In this document: piece after piece, positions 19,871 to 29,112 of the stretch
How the letters are laid out: every line of letters begins with the position of its first letter
Position numbering within the stretch: the stretch's first letter is position 1
NCBI GenBank assembly: GCA_021775525.1
Contig: JAJFHQ010000066.1
Span: forward strand, 25,581-89,580
Length of the DNA: 64,000 nucleotides
Direction: 5' to 3'
DNA from: Hyphomicrobiales bacterium
GTDB lineage: Bacteria > Pseudomonadota > Alphaproteobacteria > Rhizobiales > Methyloligellaceae
Made by a program: the position numbers and the translations under genes
The notes under the pieces: generated by a model
Seen by the model: the letters and a program-made list of their open reading frames with translations, nothing else
The model's database searches: none
What the model was told of the DNA's origin: nothing

Positions 19871-20768
19871 AGCCCTTACGCGCGGCCAAGGTTACGCCTG
19901 CCAGGATGAGGGTGATGCCAATGAAATGGTATGGTTTTGGCTGTTCGCCAAGAAGGACGATTGCGAGAACGGCTCCGAACAGGGGTACCAGATGCAGGCA
20001 AACGCCCGCGCGGTTTGCACCGATCAGCTCAACTCCGCGATTGAAGCAGATATAGGCCAGCACCGAGGGGAAAATCGAAACGTAAGCGATCGCCGCGAAG
20101 GTTTGCACATCGCCGTGGAGCTGGCGGATGGTAAGATGTTCCCATGCGAAAAACGGCGTGTTGATGAGCGTTCCGATGAAAAAGGTGGTGGAAATGAAAC
20201 TCAGCCAATGGATGGCGGGCCGCTTGCGCAGAAAAGCCGTATAGAGCCCCCACAGCACCAGTGCGGCGAGGAGAAGCAAATCACCGCGATTGAGTTCAAA
20301 TCCCGCCAGCACGGAAATGTTGCCGCGTGCGACCATGACCAGGACGCCGGTCAGAGACAGGGAGATGCCGAATGTCTGGCGCGGTGAAATTCTGTCACCG
20401 AATATGAGAAAGCTCACCAGCACGATCAGGATAGGTCCACTCGATTGCAAAACCAGCGCATTGAGCGCGGTGGTGTAATTGAGGCCGGTATAGCTGAGTG
20501 TGTTGAACGCACCGACGCCGACGATGCCGAAGAACAGCAAAATGGGAAGGTTGGCGCGGATGACCGGCCAGTCGCGCTTCAGGTGAGGGATCGCAAAGGG
20601 AAGGATAATGAGCGTTGCCAGGCACCAGCGTGTCCATGCCAGTGCGATCGGGGGGATATGTTCATGTACGCCGCGCCCGAGCACGAAGTTTCCGGCCCAG
20701 AAAAGCGCTGTCAGCGACAACAGCAAATAGGCGTTTGAATAGAGTTTTTGGCCGAGGCTGGAAATCAT
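19869..20768 (-). CDS. EamA/DMT-family transporter
   Basis: This 299-residue protein has about ten membrane helices and the two internal EamA repeats of the drug/metabolite transporter superfamily (about 15-145 and 155-295). LTALFWAGNFVLGR begins the first repeat and ALVLWGLYTAFLRK the second. Such proteins export or import small metabolites; the substrate cannot be inferred. It is convergent with fhs and divergent from purA. Confidence 0.88.
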   Translation of the reverse strand: MISSLGQKLYSNAYLLLSLTALFWAGNFVLGRGVHEHIPPIALAWTRWCLATLIILPFAIPHLKRDWPVIRANLPILLFFGIVGVGAFNTLSYTGLNYTTALNALVLQSSGPILIVLVSFLIFGDRISPRQTFGISLSLTGVLVMVARGNISVLAGFELNRGDLLLLAALVLWGLYTAFLRKRPAIHWLSFISTTFFIGTLINTPFFAWEHLTIRQLHGDVQTFAAIAYVSIFPSVLAYICFNRGVELIGANRAGVCLHLVPLFGAVLAIVLLGEQPKPYHFIGITLILAGVTLAARKG

Positions 20769-20852
20769 GGCTTCCTGTTAGGCGGGGCTAGCGCGCGCGT
20801 AAAGAAAATTCATGCCTCTCGCTTCCAATTCAGACTCACGGTATAAAAGACG

Positions 20853-20880
20853 ACGGCCCCCACGCATGTGCGGGGCCGTT
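20853..20880 (+). terminator. Terminator-like hairpin upstream of purA
   Basis: ACGGCCCC (20853-20860) pairs with GGGGCCGT (20872-20879), and an inner CAC/GTG extends the stem; TTTGGTGTTT follows. It sits 45 bases before purA and downstream of no plus-strand gene. It could therefore act as an attenuator in the purA leader rather than a gene-end terminator. Confidence 0.5.
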
Positions 20881-20923
20881 TGGTGTTTCATGGGCCAAAA
20901 CCTGAATTGGGCAGGATAGTGCA

Positions 20924-22216
20924 ATGGCGAATGTAGTGGTTGTTGGTTCCCAGTGGGGGGACGAGGGCAAGGGCAAGATTGTCGACTGGCTGTCAGAGCG
21001 CGCCGACGTGGTGGTGCGTTTCCAGGGCGGGCATAATGCCGGCCATACGCTTGTGATTGACGGGACAACTTACAAGCTCTCTTTGCTGCCCTCTGGCGTT
21101 GTGAGGCCCGGCAAGCTGGCGGTAATTGGCAATGGCGTTGTTATTGATCCCTGGGCGCTGGCCGGCGAAATGGAAACGCTACGCGAGCTTGGGGTGGACA
21201 TCACCCGCGAAAATTTCCGTATTGCCGAGAATGCGACGCTCATCCTTCCGCTTCATCGTGAACTTGATGCGCTGCGCGAAGCCGCTGCAGGTGATGGCAA
21301 GATCGGCACCACCAAGCGTGGCATTGGCCCAGCCTATGAAGACAAGATGGGACGGCGCGCCATCCGCGTCATGGATTTGCAAAACCTGAAAACGCTCAGG
21401 CCCAAGATTGAGCGGATACTGGTTCACCACAACGCCCTGCGCCGTGGTTTGAACGAACCGGAAATCAGCGGCGATGATTTGTGCGCACAGCTGACCGAAA
21501 TTGCCCCCAAAATATTGCCCTACGTAGACACCGTATGGTTGCTTCTCGATGCCAAGCGCAGGGAAGGCAAACGGATCCTGTTTGAAGGCGCGCAAGGCGC
21601 ACTGCTCGACATTGACCACGGCACATATCCCTTCGTGACGTCATCCAACACGGTGGCCGCGCAGGCGGCGACAGGGACGGGTATCGGCCCAAGTGCGCTC
21701 AACTATGTACTGGGAATCACCAAGGCTTACACGACGCGCGTCGGTGAAGGTCCATTCCCGACAGAGCTCCATGACGAAGTGGGGCAACTGCTTGGAGAGA
21801 GAGGCAATGAATTCGGCACGGTAACGGGCCGGGCGCGCCGCTGCGGATGGTTTGATGCCTGCCTCGTTCGGCAAACCATCAAGGTGGCCGGTATAAATGG
21901 CATCGCTTTGACGAAACTCGATGTTCTCGATGGCATTGAAGAACTCAAACTTTGCGTGGGCTACCGTCTGGATGGTGTGCCTGTAGACCATCTTCCGGCC
22001 GCTCAGGGTGCGCAGGCGCGGGTGGAGCCGGTTTACGAGACGATAGAGGGCTGGAGTGAATCAACAGCTGGCGCACGAAGCTGGGCTGATTTGCCGGCCA
22101 ATTGCATCAAATATGTCCGCCGTGTTGAGGAACTGATCGAGGCGCCTGTCGCCATGCTCTCCACCAGCCCCGAGCGTGATGACACCATCCTCGTGCATGA
22201 TCCGTTTCAGGATTAG
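20924..22216 (+). CDS. purA: PurA, adenylosuccinate synthetase
   Basis: The 430-residue GTP-dependent enzyme converts IMP and aspartate to adenylosuccinate. The N-terminus [18 protein letters not shown] contains the catalytic Asp13 and phosphate loop. [23 protein letters not shown] and [12 protein letters not shown] are family signatures. Length is normal. A leader hairpin precedes it, and a TPR protein gene follows 43 bp downstream. Confidence 0.97.
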   Translation: MANVVVVGSQWGDEGKGKIVDWLSERADVVVRFQGGHNAGHTLVIDGTTYKLSLLPSGVVRPGKLAVIGNGVVIDPWALAGEMETLRELGVDITRENFRIAENATLILPLHRELDALREAAAGDGKIGTTKRGIGPAYEDKMGRRAIRVMDLQNLKTLRPKIERILVHHNALRRGLNEPEISGDDLCAQLTEIAPKILPYVDTVWLLLDAKRREGKRILFEGAQGALLDIDHGTYPFVTSSNTVAAQAATGTGIGPSALNYVLGITKAYTTRVGEGPFPTELHDEVGQLLGERGNEFGTVTGRARRCGWFDACLVRQTIKVAGINGIALTKLDVLDGIEELKLCVGYRLDGVPVDHLPAAQGAQARVEPVYETIEGWSESTAGARSWADLPANCIKYVRRVEELIEAPVAMLSTSPERDDTILVHDPFQD

Positions 22217-22259
22217 ACGGTTCGTGTAAGCTTGGGGCCTGAAGAGATCGCGTTCACCC

Positions 22260-23579
22260 ATGACCCAAGACGCCTACGGACTGGAACTGACCACGTCTTC
22301 CGATGATGCCGCCGCTTCTTGGAGCCGTGCCATGGCGGATTCGCTGGAGCACCGGCTGTCGGCGGCAGACCACGTCAAGGCGGCGCTTGAAGCGGACCCG
22401 GACTTCGTGATGGGGCTGTGCATGCGCGCGGGCATGATGCTGCAGATCGGCTCCAACCAGGTGTATCCAAAGATCGCCGAGATACTTGCCAGGGCCAAGG
22501 CCCATGAAAAGGGCGCTTCGAAACGCGAGCAGATGCATGTGGCGGCGTTAGAGCTTTGGCTTGCGGGTAACCAGGCAAAAGCCTGTAAAATCTGGGTGGA
22601 ACTACTGGATCAATGGCCCGCAGATATTCTTGCCCTCAGGCTGCATCACAATGGCAGCTTCTGGACCGGCAACAAGGAAGGTCTGCGCAAGACCCCGGCG
22701 GGGGTTTTGAAAAAGCTCGGCGAGGATGCCCCCGCCAGTGGTTTCATCATGGGCATGGTGGCCTTCGGCCTGGAGGAGAGCGGCCAATATGCCGAAGCCG
22801 AAACATTTGGCCGCAAGGCTGTTGAGCGCAACGAGAATGATCTGTGGGCGCTGCATGCGGTCGCCCACATACTCGAAATGCAGTGCCGCCATGATGAAGG
22901 GCGTAGCCTCCTGAACCAGCCTTATGGCACCTGGGGGGACCGTTCACCCTTCAAGGATCATTTATGGTGGCACTCCGCGCTGTTTTCGCTTGAGCTGGGA
23001 GACATCGACCGCGTTCTTGAGCTCTATGATCGCGAAGTGCGGGTCGACGAGACCGGCTTTTATCTCGATGTGCAGAACGCGGCCTCGCTGCTGAAACGAC
23101 TGGAATTGCTCGGCATTGATGTGGGGGAACGCTGGGAGGAGCTGGCCGACCTGGCCGAAACCCGATTTTCAGACCATGTGATGCCCTTCTCCGACGCCCA
23201 TTTCATGCTGGCCCTTGTCGGCGCGGGCCGGCATGAGGCTGCGCGCGGTTACCTGTCATCCCTGCAGGCGTTTTCCAGTTCCGCCGACAGCGAGGTCTCG
23301 GACGTGACGGCGAATGTCACAGTGCCGCTGTGTGAGGGCCTGCTGGCCTATGGCGAGGGACGTTACGAGGATGCCTCGGGCATTCTCTATGACTTGCGCG
23401 AAAATCTGGCGCCCATGGGCGCCAGTCATGCCCAGCGTGATGTGTTCCAGCAGCTCATGATCGATGCCGTCACGCGGGCCGGGAAGCTTGATGCCGCGCG
23501 CGCATTGCTGAAGCAGCGTGAGGTGCAGCGAAAGGGCAGCAACTGGGCGAGAGAGCGGCTCAACGCCCTGCCTCAATAG
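22260..23579 (+). CDS. TTC38-like tetratricopeptide repeat protein
   Basis: This 439-residue, all-helical protein has repeated TPR-like units through the whole length. The block WALHAVAHILEMQ, then WHSALFSLELGDIDRVLELYD, is characteristic of the family related to eukaryotic TTC38, which occurs widely in alphaproteobacteria. No signal peptide or enzyme motif is visible, so it is probably a cytoplasmic scaffold. Function is unknown. Its 43 bp spacing from purA allows co-transcription. Confidence 0.8.
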   Translation: MTQDAYGLELTTSSDDAAASWSRAMADSLEHRLSAADHVKAALEADPDFVMGLCMRAGMMLQIGSNQVYPKIAEILARAKAHEKGASKREQMHVAALELWLAGNQAKACKIWVELLDQWPADILALRLHHNGSFWTGNKEGLRKTPAGVLKKLGEDAPASGFIMGMVAFGLEESGQYAEAETFGRKAVERNENDLWALHAVAHILEMQCRHDEGRSLLNQPYGTWGDRSPFKDHLWWHSALFSLELGDIDRVLELYDREVRVDETGFYLDVQNAASLLKRLELLGIDVGERWEELADLAETRFSDHVMPFSDAHFMLALVGAGRHEAARGYLSSLQAFSSSADSEVSDVTANVTVPLCEGLLAYGEGRYEDASGILYDLRENLAPMGASHAQRDVFQQLMIDAVTRAGKLDAARALLKQREVQRKGSNWARERLNALPQ

Positions 23580-23741
23580 GCGCCCTTTGATGGATCAGGG
23601 TCCGTTAGACCAAAGTCTGATATGGCGAGGGGTTTAACGCTTTCGGGATCACCCCATCTAAGCGCAATCGAACGGCGCGGGCACGTGACCAGTTGCAGAT
23701 AGATGCGCCGTATGACTTTCAAGATAAACGGGAGGGCTGAT

Positions 23742-24458
23742 ATGACGAAACGCTGTCACGTGGTTGTTGTGTCGGACGAGCCCGATTTGCATTCCATGCT
23801 TGGAGACTTTCTCCAGCGGCACGGATACCGGGTGACCCCGGTTGCCGGTGGAGAGGGCCTCAAGCGTGTCGTTTCTCAAGACGTGGTCGACCTGGTTGTC
23901 GTGGATATTGAATTGCCCGGCGAATGCGGTGTGGCGCTGACGCGTTACCTGCATGAGCATACCAGCGCGGGCATTGTTGCGTTGACGGTATCCGAAGGCG
24001 CCGTTGATCGCATAATTTCGCTGGAAGCGGGCGCTGACGATTGCCTGGCCCGTCCCGTCGATCTGCGCGAATTTCTGGCGCGGACCAAGGCGGTGACTCG
24101 GCGCATGGGTGTGGGCTGGTCAGGTTCAGCTCCGGTGGCGCCCTGCCGGGAGACCATCATGTTCGGCGACTGCGAGCTTGATCTTGCGGCACACAGGCTG
24201 GTTGATTGCCAGGGCAGAGAAATATCCATTACGGCAATGGAATATGCCTTGCTGCGGGCGTTTGCAGAAAACCCCGGCCGGGCGCTCAACCGCGACGAGT
24301 TGGCGGAGCTTGCCCATAACCGGGAATGGTCGCCCTTCGACCGTTCCATGGATATCCGCATTTCCAGGCTGCGCCGGAAAATTGAAACCAACCCGGTTCA
24401 CCCGCAGGTCATAGAAACCGTGCGCGGTGTGGGCTACCGTTTTGCGATGGCCGCGTAG
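23742..24458 (+). CDS. OmpR-family response regulator
   Basis: The 238-residue protein has a receiver domain (about 4-118) and an OmpR/PhoB winged-helix domain (about 140-235; FGDCELDLAAHRLVD to VRGVGYRFAMAA). The acidic pocket is Asp12-Glu13 and the phospho-acceptor is Asp55 (VVDIELPG). The usually invariant Lys of the K-P motif is Arg104 (LARPVD), so phosphorylation output may be altered. No histidine kinase is adjacent; it is an orphan. The start follows GGGAGGG by five bases. Confidence 0.88.
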   Translation: MTKRCHVVVVSDEPDLHSMLGDFLQRHGYRVTPVAGGEGLKRVVSQDVVDLVVVDIELPGECGVALTRYLHEHTSAGIVALTVSEGAVDRIISLEAGADDCLARPVDLREFLARTKAVTRRMGVGWSGSAPVAPCRETIMFGDCELDLAAHRLVDCQGREISITAMEYALLRAFAENPGRALNRDELAELAHNREWSPFDRSMDIRISRLRRKIETNPVHPQVIETVRGVGYRFAMAA

Positions 24459-24475
24459 AAAGAAATCCACTCTTC

Positions 24476-25381
24476 CTACAGCAGGAACAGCAGCACACCG
24501 GCGACGATGACGCCGATACCGATAAGTTCGGCCAAATAGAACCGCTCCTTGAAATAGAAGTAGGAGATCAGGAGCGTGAAAATCGCTTCGACCTGCCCGA
24601 CAGAGCGCACATAGGAGGCGTTCTCGATAGTCATGGCCGTGAACCAGCAGATCGAGCCCAGTGCACTGGTGATGCCGATGAAACAGCATAGCCGCCAATC
24701 GGGCAGCATTGCCTTCAGTCCGTCAGGCTCGCGCCAGACCAGCCAGATACCCAGGAAAAAAACCTGGAAACCTGTCACCGCCACGACGCTACATGCCGAG
24801 CGCATCAGGACATGGCTGCCTTCTAGCGAAAGACTTGCCTCCCTGAGAAACAGGTAGGAGAAGGTGAAACTCAGTGCCGATGCAAAGCCGATCATTGTCG
24901 GCTTCCAGGCGGAAGAGTTCTCCGCTACGCCAATCGCGCGCTTGCCCATGCGTGCTACCGTCAACAGGATCACGCCACCGAGCGTGACGATGACGGCGAG
25001 CCAGCCCGTCCCCGATATGACCTCGGAGAAGAACAGTGAACCGATGATTGCGGTAATGATCGTGTCGACCTTGATGAGCGTTGTGCCGACGGCAAAATTC
25101 CGCAATGTGAACAGCTGGATGAGGAACACAGTCCCGGCAACCTGCGCGATAGCCGTCCCGAGCGCGTAAATCAGAAAGGTTGCGTGGAACTCAGGGAATG
25201 GCTCTCCGGTACCGAGCTTCACACCAGACAGATATATCAATAGTAACGGAATCCCGAACAGCGAACGCACATAGGTCGTCACCATGATGGAGAGGCGCAC
25301 GTTCAGGCTTTTTTGCCCGGCTGTCCGGACAGCCTGAAACAATGCGCCGAGTACGCTGATCGGTATCCAGATGAGTTCCAT
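24476..25381 (-). CDS. EamA/DMT-family transporter
   Basis: This 301-residue protein has ten predicted helices in two EamA halves (about 4-140 and 155-300). It begins MELIWIPISVLGALFQAVRTAGQK and ends with a short hydrophobic tail. ASYVRSVGQVEAIFTLLISYF is typical of the last helices. The substrate is unknown. It differs clearly from the EamA gene at 19869-20768. It converges on the regulator at its left and diverges from the decarboxylase-like operon at its right. Confidence 0.86.
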   Translation of the reverse strand: MELIWIPISVLGALFQAVRTAGQKSLNVRLSIMVTTYVRSLFGIPLLLIYLSGVKLGTGEPFPEFHATFLIYALGTAIAQVAGTVFLIQLFTLRNFAVGTTLIKVDTIITAIIGSLFFSEVISGTGWLAVIVTLGGVILLTVARMGKRAIGVAENSSAWKPTMIGFASALSFTFSYLFLREASLSLEGSHVLMRSACSVVAVTGFQVFFLGIWLVWREPDGLKAMLPDWRLCCFIGITSALGSICWFTAMTIENASYVRSVGQVEAIFTLLISYFYFKERFYLAELIGIGVIVAGVLLFLL

Positions 25382-25565
25382 GAGTCTTCTCGAATCGGCC
25401 AGCGGATATGCGGGCCGGTCAGGTCTCTACCACGGGAGATGTTTAGTGCGTTAGAAAAGTCGCGTGAGTAAATGTTGCTCATTCACGGCAGGTTTGCCCT
25501 GTCTGGTGTCCCCGGGGCGCGGGGTCTATTGTCTGTGCCGGAACAAGCAAATGGAGGGTCCGCAG

Positions 25566-25961
25566 ATGGACATCGAAAAAGAACAACAGGACGAGTCCTT
25601 CAAAAAGGGCCTCGAAATGCGCCGTTCGGTTCTCGGCGCGGAGTATGTCGATAAATCGATCGCGGCCGCGGACGAGTTCACCGAAGACTTGCAGCGCTAT
25701 CTCACCAGCGTGTGCTGGGGCGATGTCTGGAACAGGCCGGGCCTGGACAGGCGCACGCGTTCGTTCCTGAACCTGTCGATGATTTCAGCCCTCAACCGGC
25801 CCCATGAACTCAAGCTTCATATTCGCGGTGCGCTCAACAACGGGCTGACCCGCGACGAAATCAAAGAGGTTTTCCTGCAGGTCGCAATCTATTGCGGAGC
25901 GCCGGCAGCAATTGAGTCCTTCCGTCTGGCGCGGGAAGTATTCGAGGAAATAGATGGCTGA
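25566..25961 (+). CDS. Carboxymuconolactone decarboxylase-family protein
   Basis: The 131-residue protein is a PcaC/AhpD-like helical domain. TRSFLNLSMISALNRPHELKLHIRG and IKEVFLQVAIYCGAPAAIES match PcaC-type 4-carboxymuconolactone decarboxylases rather than AhpD, because the AhpD CxxC pair is absent. PcaC acts in protocatechuate breakdown, but many relatives have unassigned substrates. MDIEKE follows GGAGGGTCCGCAG and was preferred to upstream starts. Its stop overlaps the next gene's start by 8 bp. Confidence 0.85.
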   Translation: MDIEKEQQDESFKKGLEMRRSVLGAEYVDKSIAAADEFTEDLQRYLTSVCWGDVWNRPGLDRRTRSFLNLSMISALNRPHELKLHIRGALNNGLTRDEIKEVFLQVAIYCGAPAAIESFRLAREVFEEIDG

Positions 25962-26856
25962 AGAACAACAGATAGGCTTTGTCGGTATCGGCAATATGGG
26001 CGCACCCATGGTGCGCAACCTGGCCAAGGCAAATATCCCGGTCCTTGCTTATGATCTGAATGCAGAAGCACTCGAGAGCGTTACATCTGAGAGCAATATC
26101 GTTGCGGCCGCTTCCGGCCTTGCCGATGTCGGGGCCAAATGCTCAACCGTCATCACCATGCTGCCAACAGGCGCCAATGTGCGCGATGCCGTTCTGGGCG
26201 ATGGCGGTATCGCATCGGGCATGAAACAGGGAAGCATCATTCTCGACATGAGTTCGTCTGAGCCAACCGGGACAGTTGAACTGGCCAAGGAGCTTGAGGC
26301 GAGGGGATTGCATCTCGTCGATGCTCCTGTGTCGGGCGGCGTACCGGGGGCGGAAAAGGCAACCCTGGCGCTGATGACCGGTGGCGACGATGAAACCGTC
26401 GCGCGCGTCGAGAAGGTGCTCGACGCCATGGGCAACATCTTTCGCACCGGCCCGGTTGGTTCGGGCCACGCGGCCAAGGCGCTCAACAATTTTCTTTCCG
26501 CCGCATCGCTCACCGCGACCAGCGAGGCGTTGCTGGTGGCTCAGAAATTCGGCCTCGACGGCGCCAAGATGGCGGATATCTGGAACGCGTCGACCGGGCG
26601 CTCCAACGCCACCGAAAACAAGCTTCACCAGCATATTCTGAACCGCAAGTTTGCCGCGGGCTTCACGCTCAAGCTGCTTCATAAAGATGTCGGGATCGCG
26701 CGTTCTCTGGCGGAAAGTCTGGATGTGCGCGCCGATTATCTTGATCGCGTCAGCGCCCTTCTGGGCGAAGCTCTCGAAGAGCTTGGCGATGAGGCCGACC
26801 ACACCGCGCTGTTCAAACATATCGAAAAGCTTGCCGGCGAGGGCCGGGAGGCGTGA
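25954..26856 (+). CDS. 3-hydroxyisobutyrate dehydrogenase-family NAD(P) oxidoreductase
   Basis: The 300-residue enzyme has the N-terminal dinucleotide fold IGFVGIGNMGAPMVRNLAK (residues 7-25). The substrate motif DAPVSGGVPGAEKATLALM and the catalytic Lys region GHAAKALNNFLSAA also match the beta-hydroxyacid dehydrogenase family. Members act on 3-hydroxyisobutyrate, tartronate semialdehyde or similar acids. It is the middle gene of three overlapping genes, so the substrate may be linked to the flanking decarboxylase-like and lactonase-like proteins; this is inference. Confidence 0.88.
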   Translation: MAEEQQIGFVGIGNMGAPMVRNLAKANIPVLAYDLNAEALESVTSESNIVAAASGLADVGAKCSTVITMLPTGANVRDAVLGDGGIASGMKQGSIILDMSSSEPTGTVELAKELEARGLHLVDAPVSGGVPGAEKATLALMTGGDDETVARVEKVLDAMGNIFRTGPVGSGHAAKALNNFLSAASLTATSEALLVAQKFGLDGAKMADIWNASTGRSNATENKLHQHILNRKFAAGFTLKLLHKDVGIARSLAESLDVRADYLDRVSALLGEALEELGDEADHTALFKHIEKLAGEGREA

Positions 26857-27686
26857 GCGAAGGGCCAGAAACCTACGAGGTCTTTGCGCTTGAATATGGG
26901 CGCATGGATCGCTCAAGCCGGGACTTCTACCTGTTCTCGCCGGACCCCCATGAAGCGCCTAGAACCATTGCCTATTACCTCTGGGTGATCCGGAATGAGA
27001 ACCGCACGGTTGTCGTTGACCTGGGTTTCGACAAGCGCTCCGGGAGTGACCGCGGTCGCGTCATGCTGCGTGAGCCGATGGATGCTTTAGCCTCTATCGG
27101 GGTGAAGCCGGAGGATGTCGAGACGGTCATCATCACTCACATGCATTACGACCATGCGGGTCACGCCCCGCAGTTCCCCAACGCCACTTTCGTTTTGCAG
27201 GAAAAGGAAGTGGAGTGGTGCACCGGAAAATACATGGGCTACCCGCCCTTGAGAAAATCCTTTGATGTCGATCATGTCACCGACATGATCCGCGCCAACT
27301 TCCAGTCGCGGGTGAAATTTGTTGATGGCGATAAGGATATTCTTCCCGGCATCTCGGTCCATCTGATCGGGGGGCATTCCGGCGGCTTGCAGGTGGTGCG
27401 GGTCGAGACCGGCAATGGCCCGCTGGTGATCGCCTCTGATGCCGCCCATTTCTACGACACTCTGACGGAGCAGAACCCTTTCACGGTGATTCAAAACCTT
27501 GCCGAGATGGTGGCCGGGTGGGATCGCATTTTTGAACTTGGCGCGGAAACGAAATATGTAGTGCCGGGCCATGACCCGCTGGTGTCGGAGCTTTACCCCA
27601 AGCACGCCGATAACGAGATGACGCTAGTGCTGTCAGAACCACCATTGAAACAGACGCCTTGGGAGGTGTGGAAGGGCGCAGGTTAG
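26853..27686 (+). CDS. Metallo-beta-lactamase-fold hydrolase, AHL-lactonase-like family
   Basis: The 277-residue protein has the dinuclear zinc motif [10 protein letters not shown] (His96, His98, Asp100, His101). Further ligands are in [16 protein letters not shown] and the C-terminal PGHDP. The overall layout matches proteins called N-acyl homoserine lactonase family. Many of them are not proven quorum quenchers and may open other lactones. The GTG start overlaps the previous stop by four bases (GTGA), so all three genes are translated together. A lactone hydrolase plus dehydrogenase plus decarboxylase suggests a small catabolic route. Confidence 0.84.
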   Translation: MSEGPETYEVFALEYGRMDRSSRDFYLFSPDPHEAPRTIAYYLWVIRNENRTVVVDLGFDKRSGSDRGRVMLREPMDALASIGVKPEDVETVIITHMHYDHAGHAPQFPNATFVLQEKEVEWCTGKYMGYPPLRKSFDVDHVTDMIRANFQSRVKFVDGDKDILPGISVHLIGGHSGGLQVVRVETGNGPLVIASDAAHFYDTLTEQNPFTVIQNLAEMVAGWDRIFELGAETKYVVPGHDPLVSELYPKHADNEMTLVLSEPPLKQTPWEVWKGAG

Positions 27687-27711
27687 ATCGCCCCCCGCAA
27701 ACGGCAGACAA

Positions 27712-28689
27712 ATGGAATATAAGGACTACTACGAAATACTCGGCGTTGAAAAAACGGCCACGCAGGACGAGATCAAACGAGCCTACAGGAAGCTCGCGCG
27801 CAAATATCATCCCGACCTTAACAAGGAAGAGGGAGCGGAAGATAAGTTCAAAGAGGGCGGAGAAGCCAACGAGGTCCTGAGTGACCCGGAAAAACGCGCC
27901 GCCTACGACCAGCTGGGAACAAGTTACCGGCCGGGGCAGGACTTTCAGCCTCCGCCGGACTGGGATGCAGGCTACGAGTTCTCAGGCAGGGATGGCGATG
28001 GCGCACACGAGTTTTCCGATTTCTTCGAGAGCCTGTTCGGTCGCGAGTTTCAGCAGCAGCGGGGAGGTAGCAGCAGAACGCAGTTCCACGCCAAGGGGCA
28101 AGACCACCACGCCAAGGTGCTCATTGATCTGGAAGATGCACTACATGGCGCCAAGCGCACGATAGGTCTGAAATTGCCCGAACTTACCGAGGGCGGGCAT
28201 TTGGCCATACGCGAACGCAATCTTGAGGTGACGATCCCAAAAGGCGTACGCGAGGGCCAGCATATCCGCCTGAAAGGCCAGGGCGCGCCGGGGATGGGTA
28301 GTGGCGGGGCAGGCGACCTTTTCCTCGAGATCGCCATCAGGCCACATCCGGTTTACAGCGTGCAAGGCTCCGATCTGTATCTGGATCTGCCTGTGACGCC
28401 CTGGGAGGCGGCTCGGGGCGCCAAGGTTAAGGCTCCAACGCCCGGCGGCGTGGTGGACCTCAACATACCGAACGGCTCGCAGCAGGGGCGGAAATTGCGC
28501 CTGAAGGGGCGCGGACTACCTGGCAAGACGCCTGGCGATCTGTACGTGACATTGAAGATTGCGCTGCCGCCCGCCGACAGCGCCGTGGCGAAGAAACTTT
28601 ACGAGCAAATGGCGAAAGACCTCGATTTTAATCCGCGTGAAAAGCTGATGCGCGCCGCTGGGCAGGGTGAGAAGGCCCGGGCGAAATGA
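27712..28689 (+). CDS. cbpA: CbpA-like DnaJ co-chaperone
   Basis: This 325-residue J-protein has an N-terminal J domain with HPD at residues 33-35, a Gly/Phe-poor linker, and the two C-terminal substrate-binding domains (about 125-310). The cysteine-rich zinc domain of DnaJ is absent, which places it with Cbp[20 protein letters not shown] is typical. It stimulates Hsp70 (DnaK). The next gene is cbpM, the known inhibitor of CbpA, so this is the classical pair. Confidence 0.92.
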   Translation: MEYKDYYEILGVEKTATQDEIKRAYRKLARKYHPDLNKEEGAEDKFKEGGEANEVLSDPEKRAAYDQLGTSYRPGQDFQPPPDWDAGYEFSGRDGDGAHEFSDFFESLFGREFQQQRGGSSRTQFHAKGQDHHAKVLIDLEDALHGAKRTIGLKLPELTEGGHLAIRERNLEVTIPKGVREGQHIRLKGQGAPGMGSGGAGDLFLEIAIRPHPVYSVQGSDLYLDLPVTPWEAARGAKVKAPTPGGVVDLNIPNGSQQGRKLRLKGRGLPGKTPGDLYVTLKIALPPADSAVAKKLYEQMAKDLDFNPREKLMRAAGQGEKARAK

Positions 28690-28707
28690 TTGCAAGGGAG
28701 ATATTTC

Positions 28708-29007
28708 ATGAGCGGTGAAATTCTAAGCGAGAAAAACAAACTTGCCCTGGAGGACATCTGCGAAAGATGCGGTCTGCCTGAGACAACCGTCATGGCCTAT
28801 GTCGAGGAGGGCGTGATCGAGGTCGATGGAGATGACGTCGCTCGCTGGCGCTTTTCCGAATTGTCCATGGTGCGCATCCAGAAGGCTTGCCGGTTGGAAA
28901 GGGACCTCGGGCTCAACCCGGCGGGAGCAGCACTTGCTCTCGACCTGATGGCACAGATCAACGAGCTGAAGACTGAGATCAAGCGGTTGCAGCAGGACGA
29001 GCTTTAG
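28708..29007 (+). CDS. cbpM: CbpM-like chaperone modulator
   Basis: The 99-residue protein has a MerR-like helix-turn-helix (ALEDICERCGLPETTVMAYV, about 13-33). A C-terminal helix with heptads follows (LALDLMAQINELKTEIKRLQ). CbpM binds the CbpA J domain and blocks its action. Eighteen base pairs separate it from cbpA, with AAGGGAG before this ATG. Confidence 0.88.
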   Translation: MSGEILSEKNKLALEDICERCGLPETTVMAYVEEGVIEVDGDDVARWRFSELSMVRIQKACRLERDLGLNPAGAALALDLMAQINELKTEIKRLQQDEL

Positions 29008-29063
29008 GGCTTCGATATCCCCGCTCTCATAAGCCCGCTGTCATTGTCCGGGCCAGCCCCCAC

Positions 29064-29077
29064 TTGATCTGCCTCAA
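29064..29077 (+). promoter_or_regulatory. FNR/FixK-type operator upstream of hemN
   Basis: TTGAT-CTGC-CTCAA matches the TTGAT-N4-ATCAA anaerobic box with a single mismatch. It ends 35 bases before the hemN ATG. Oxygen-independent coproporphyrinogen oxidase is a standard target of FNR/FixK regulators in alphaproteobacteria, which supports function. Confidence 0.7.
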
Positions 29078-29112
29078 GTTGCCGGCGCCGGCATTGGGCT
29101 AGCTTGGCGTCC

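Noticed and set aside
26143..26916. 257-codon minus-strand frame
   Set aside because: Shadow of the hydroxyisobutyrate dehydrogenase-like gene, which has a clear Rossmann motif and overlaps its neighbours as an operon gene.
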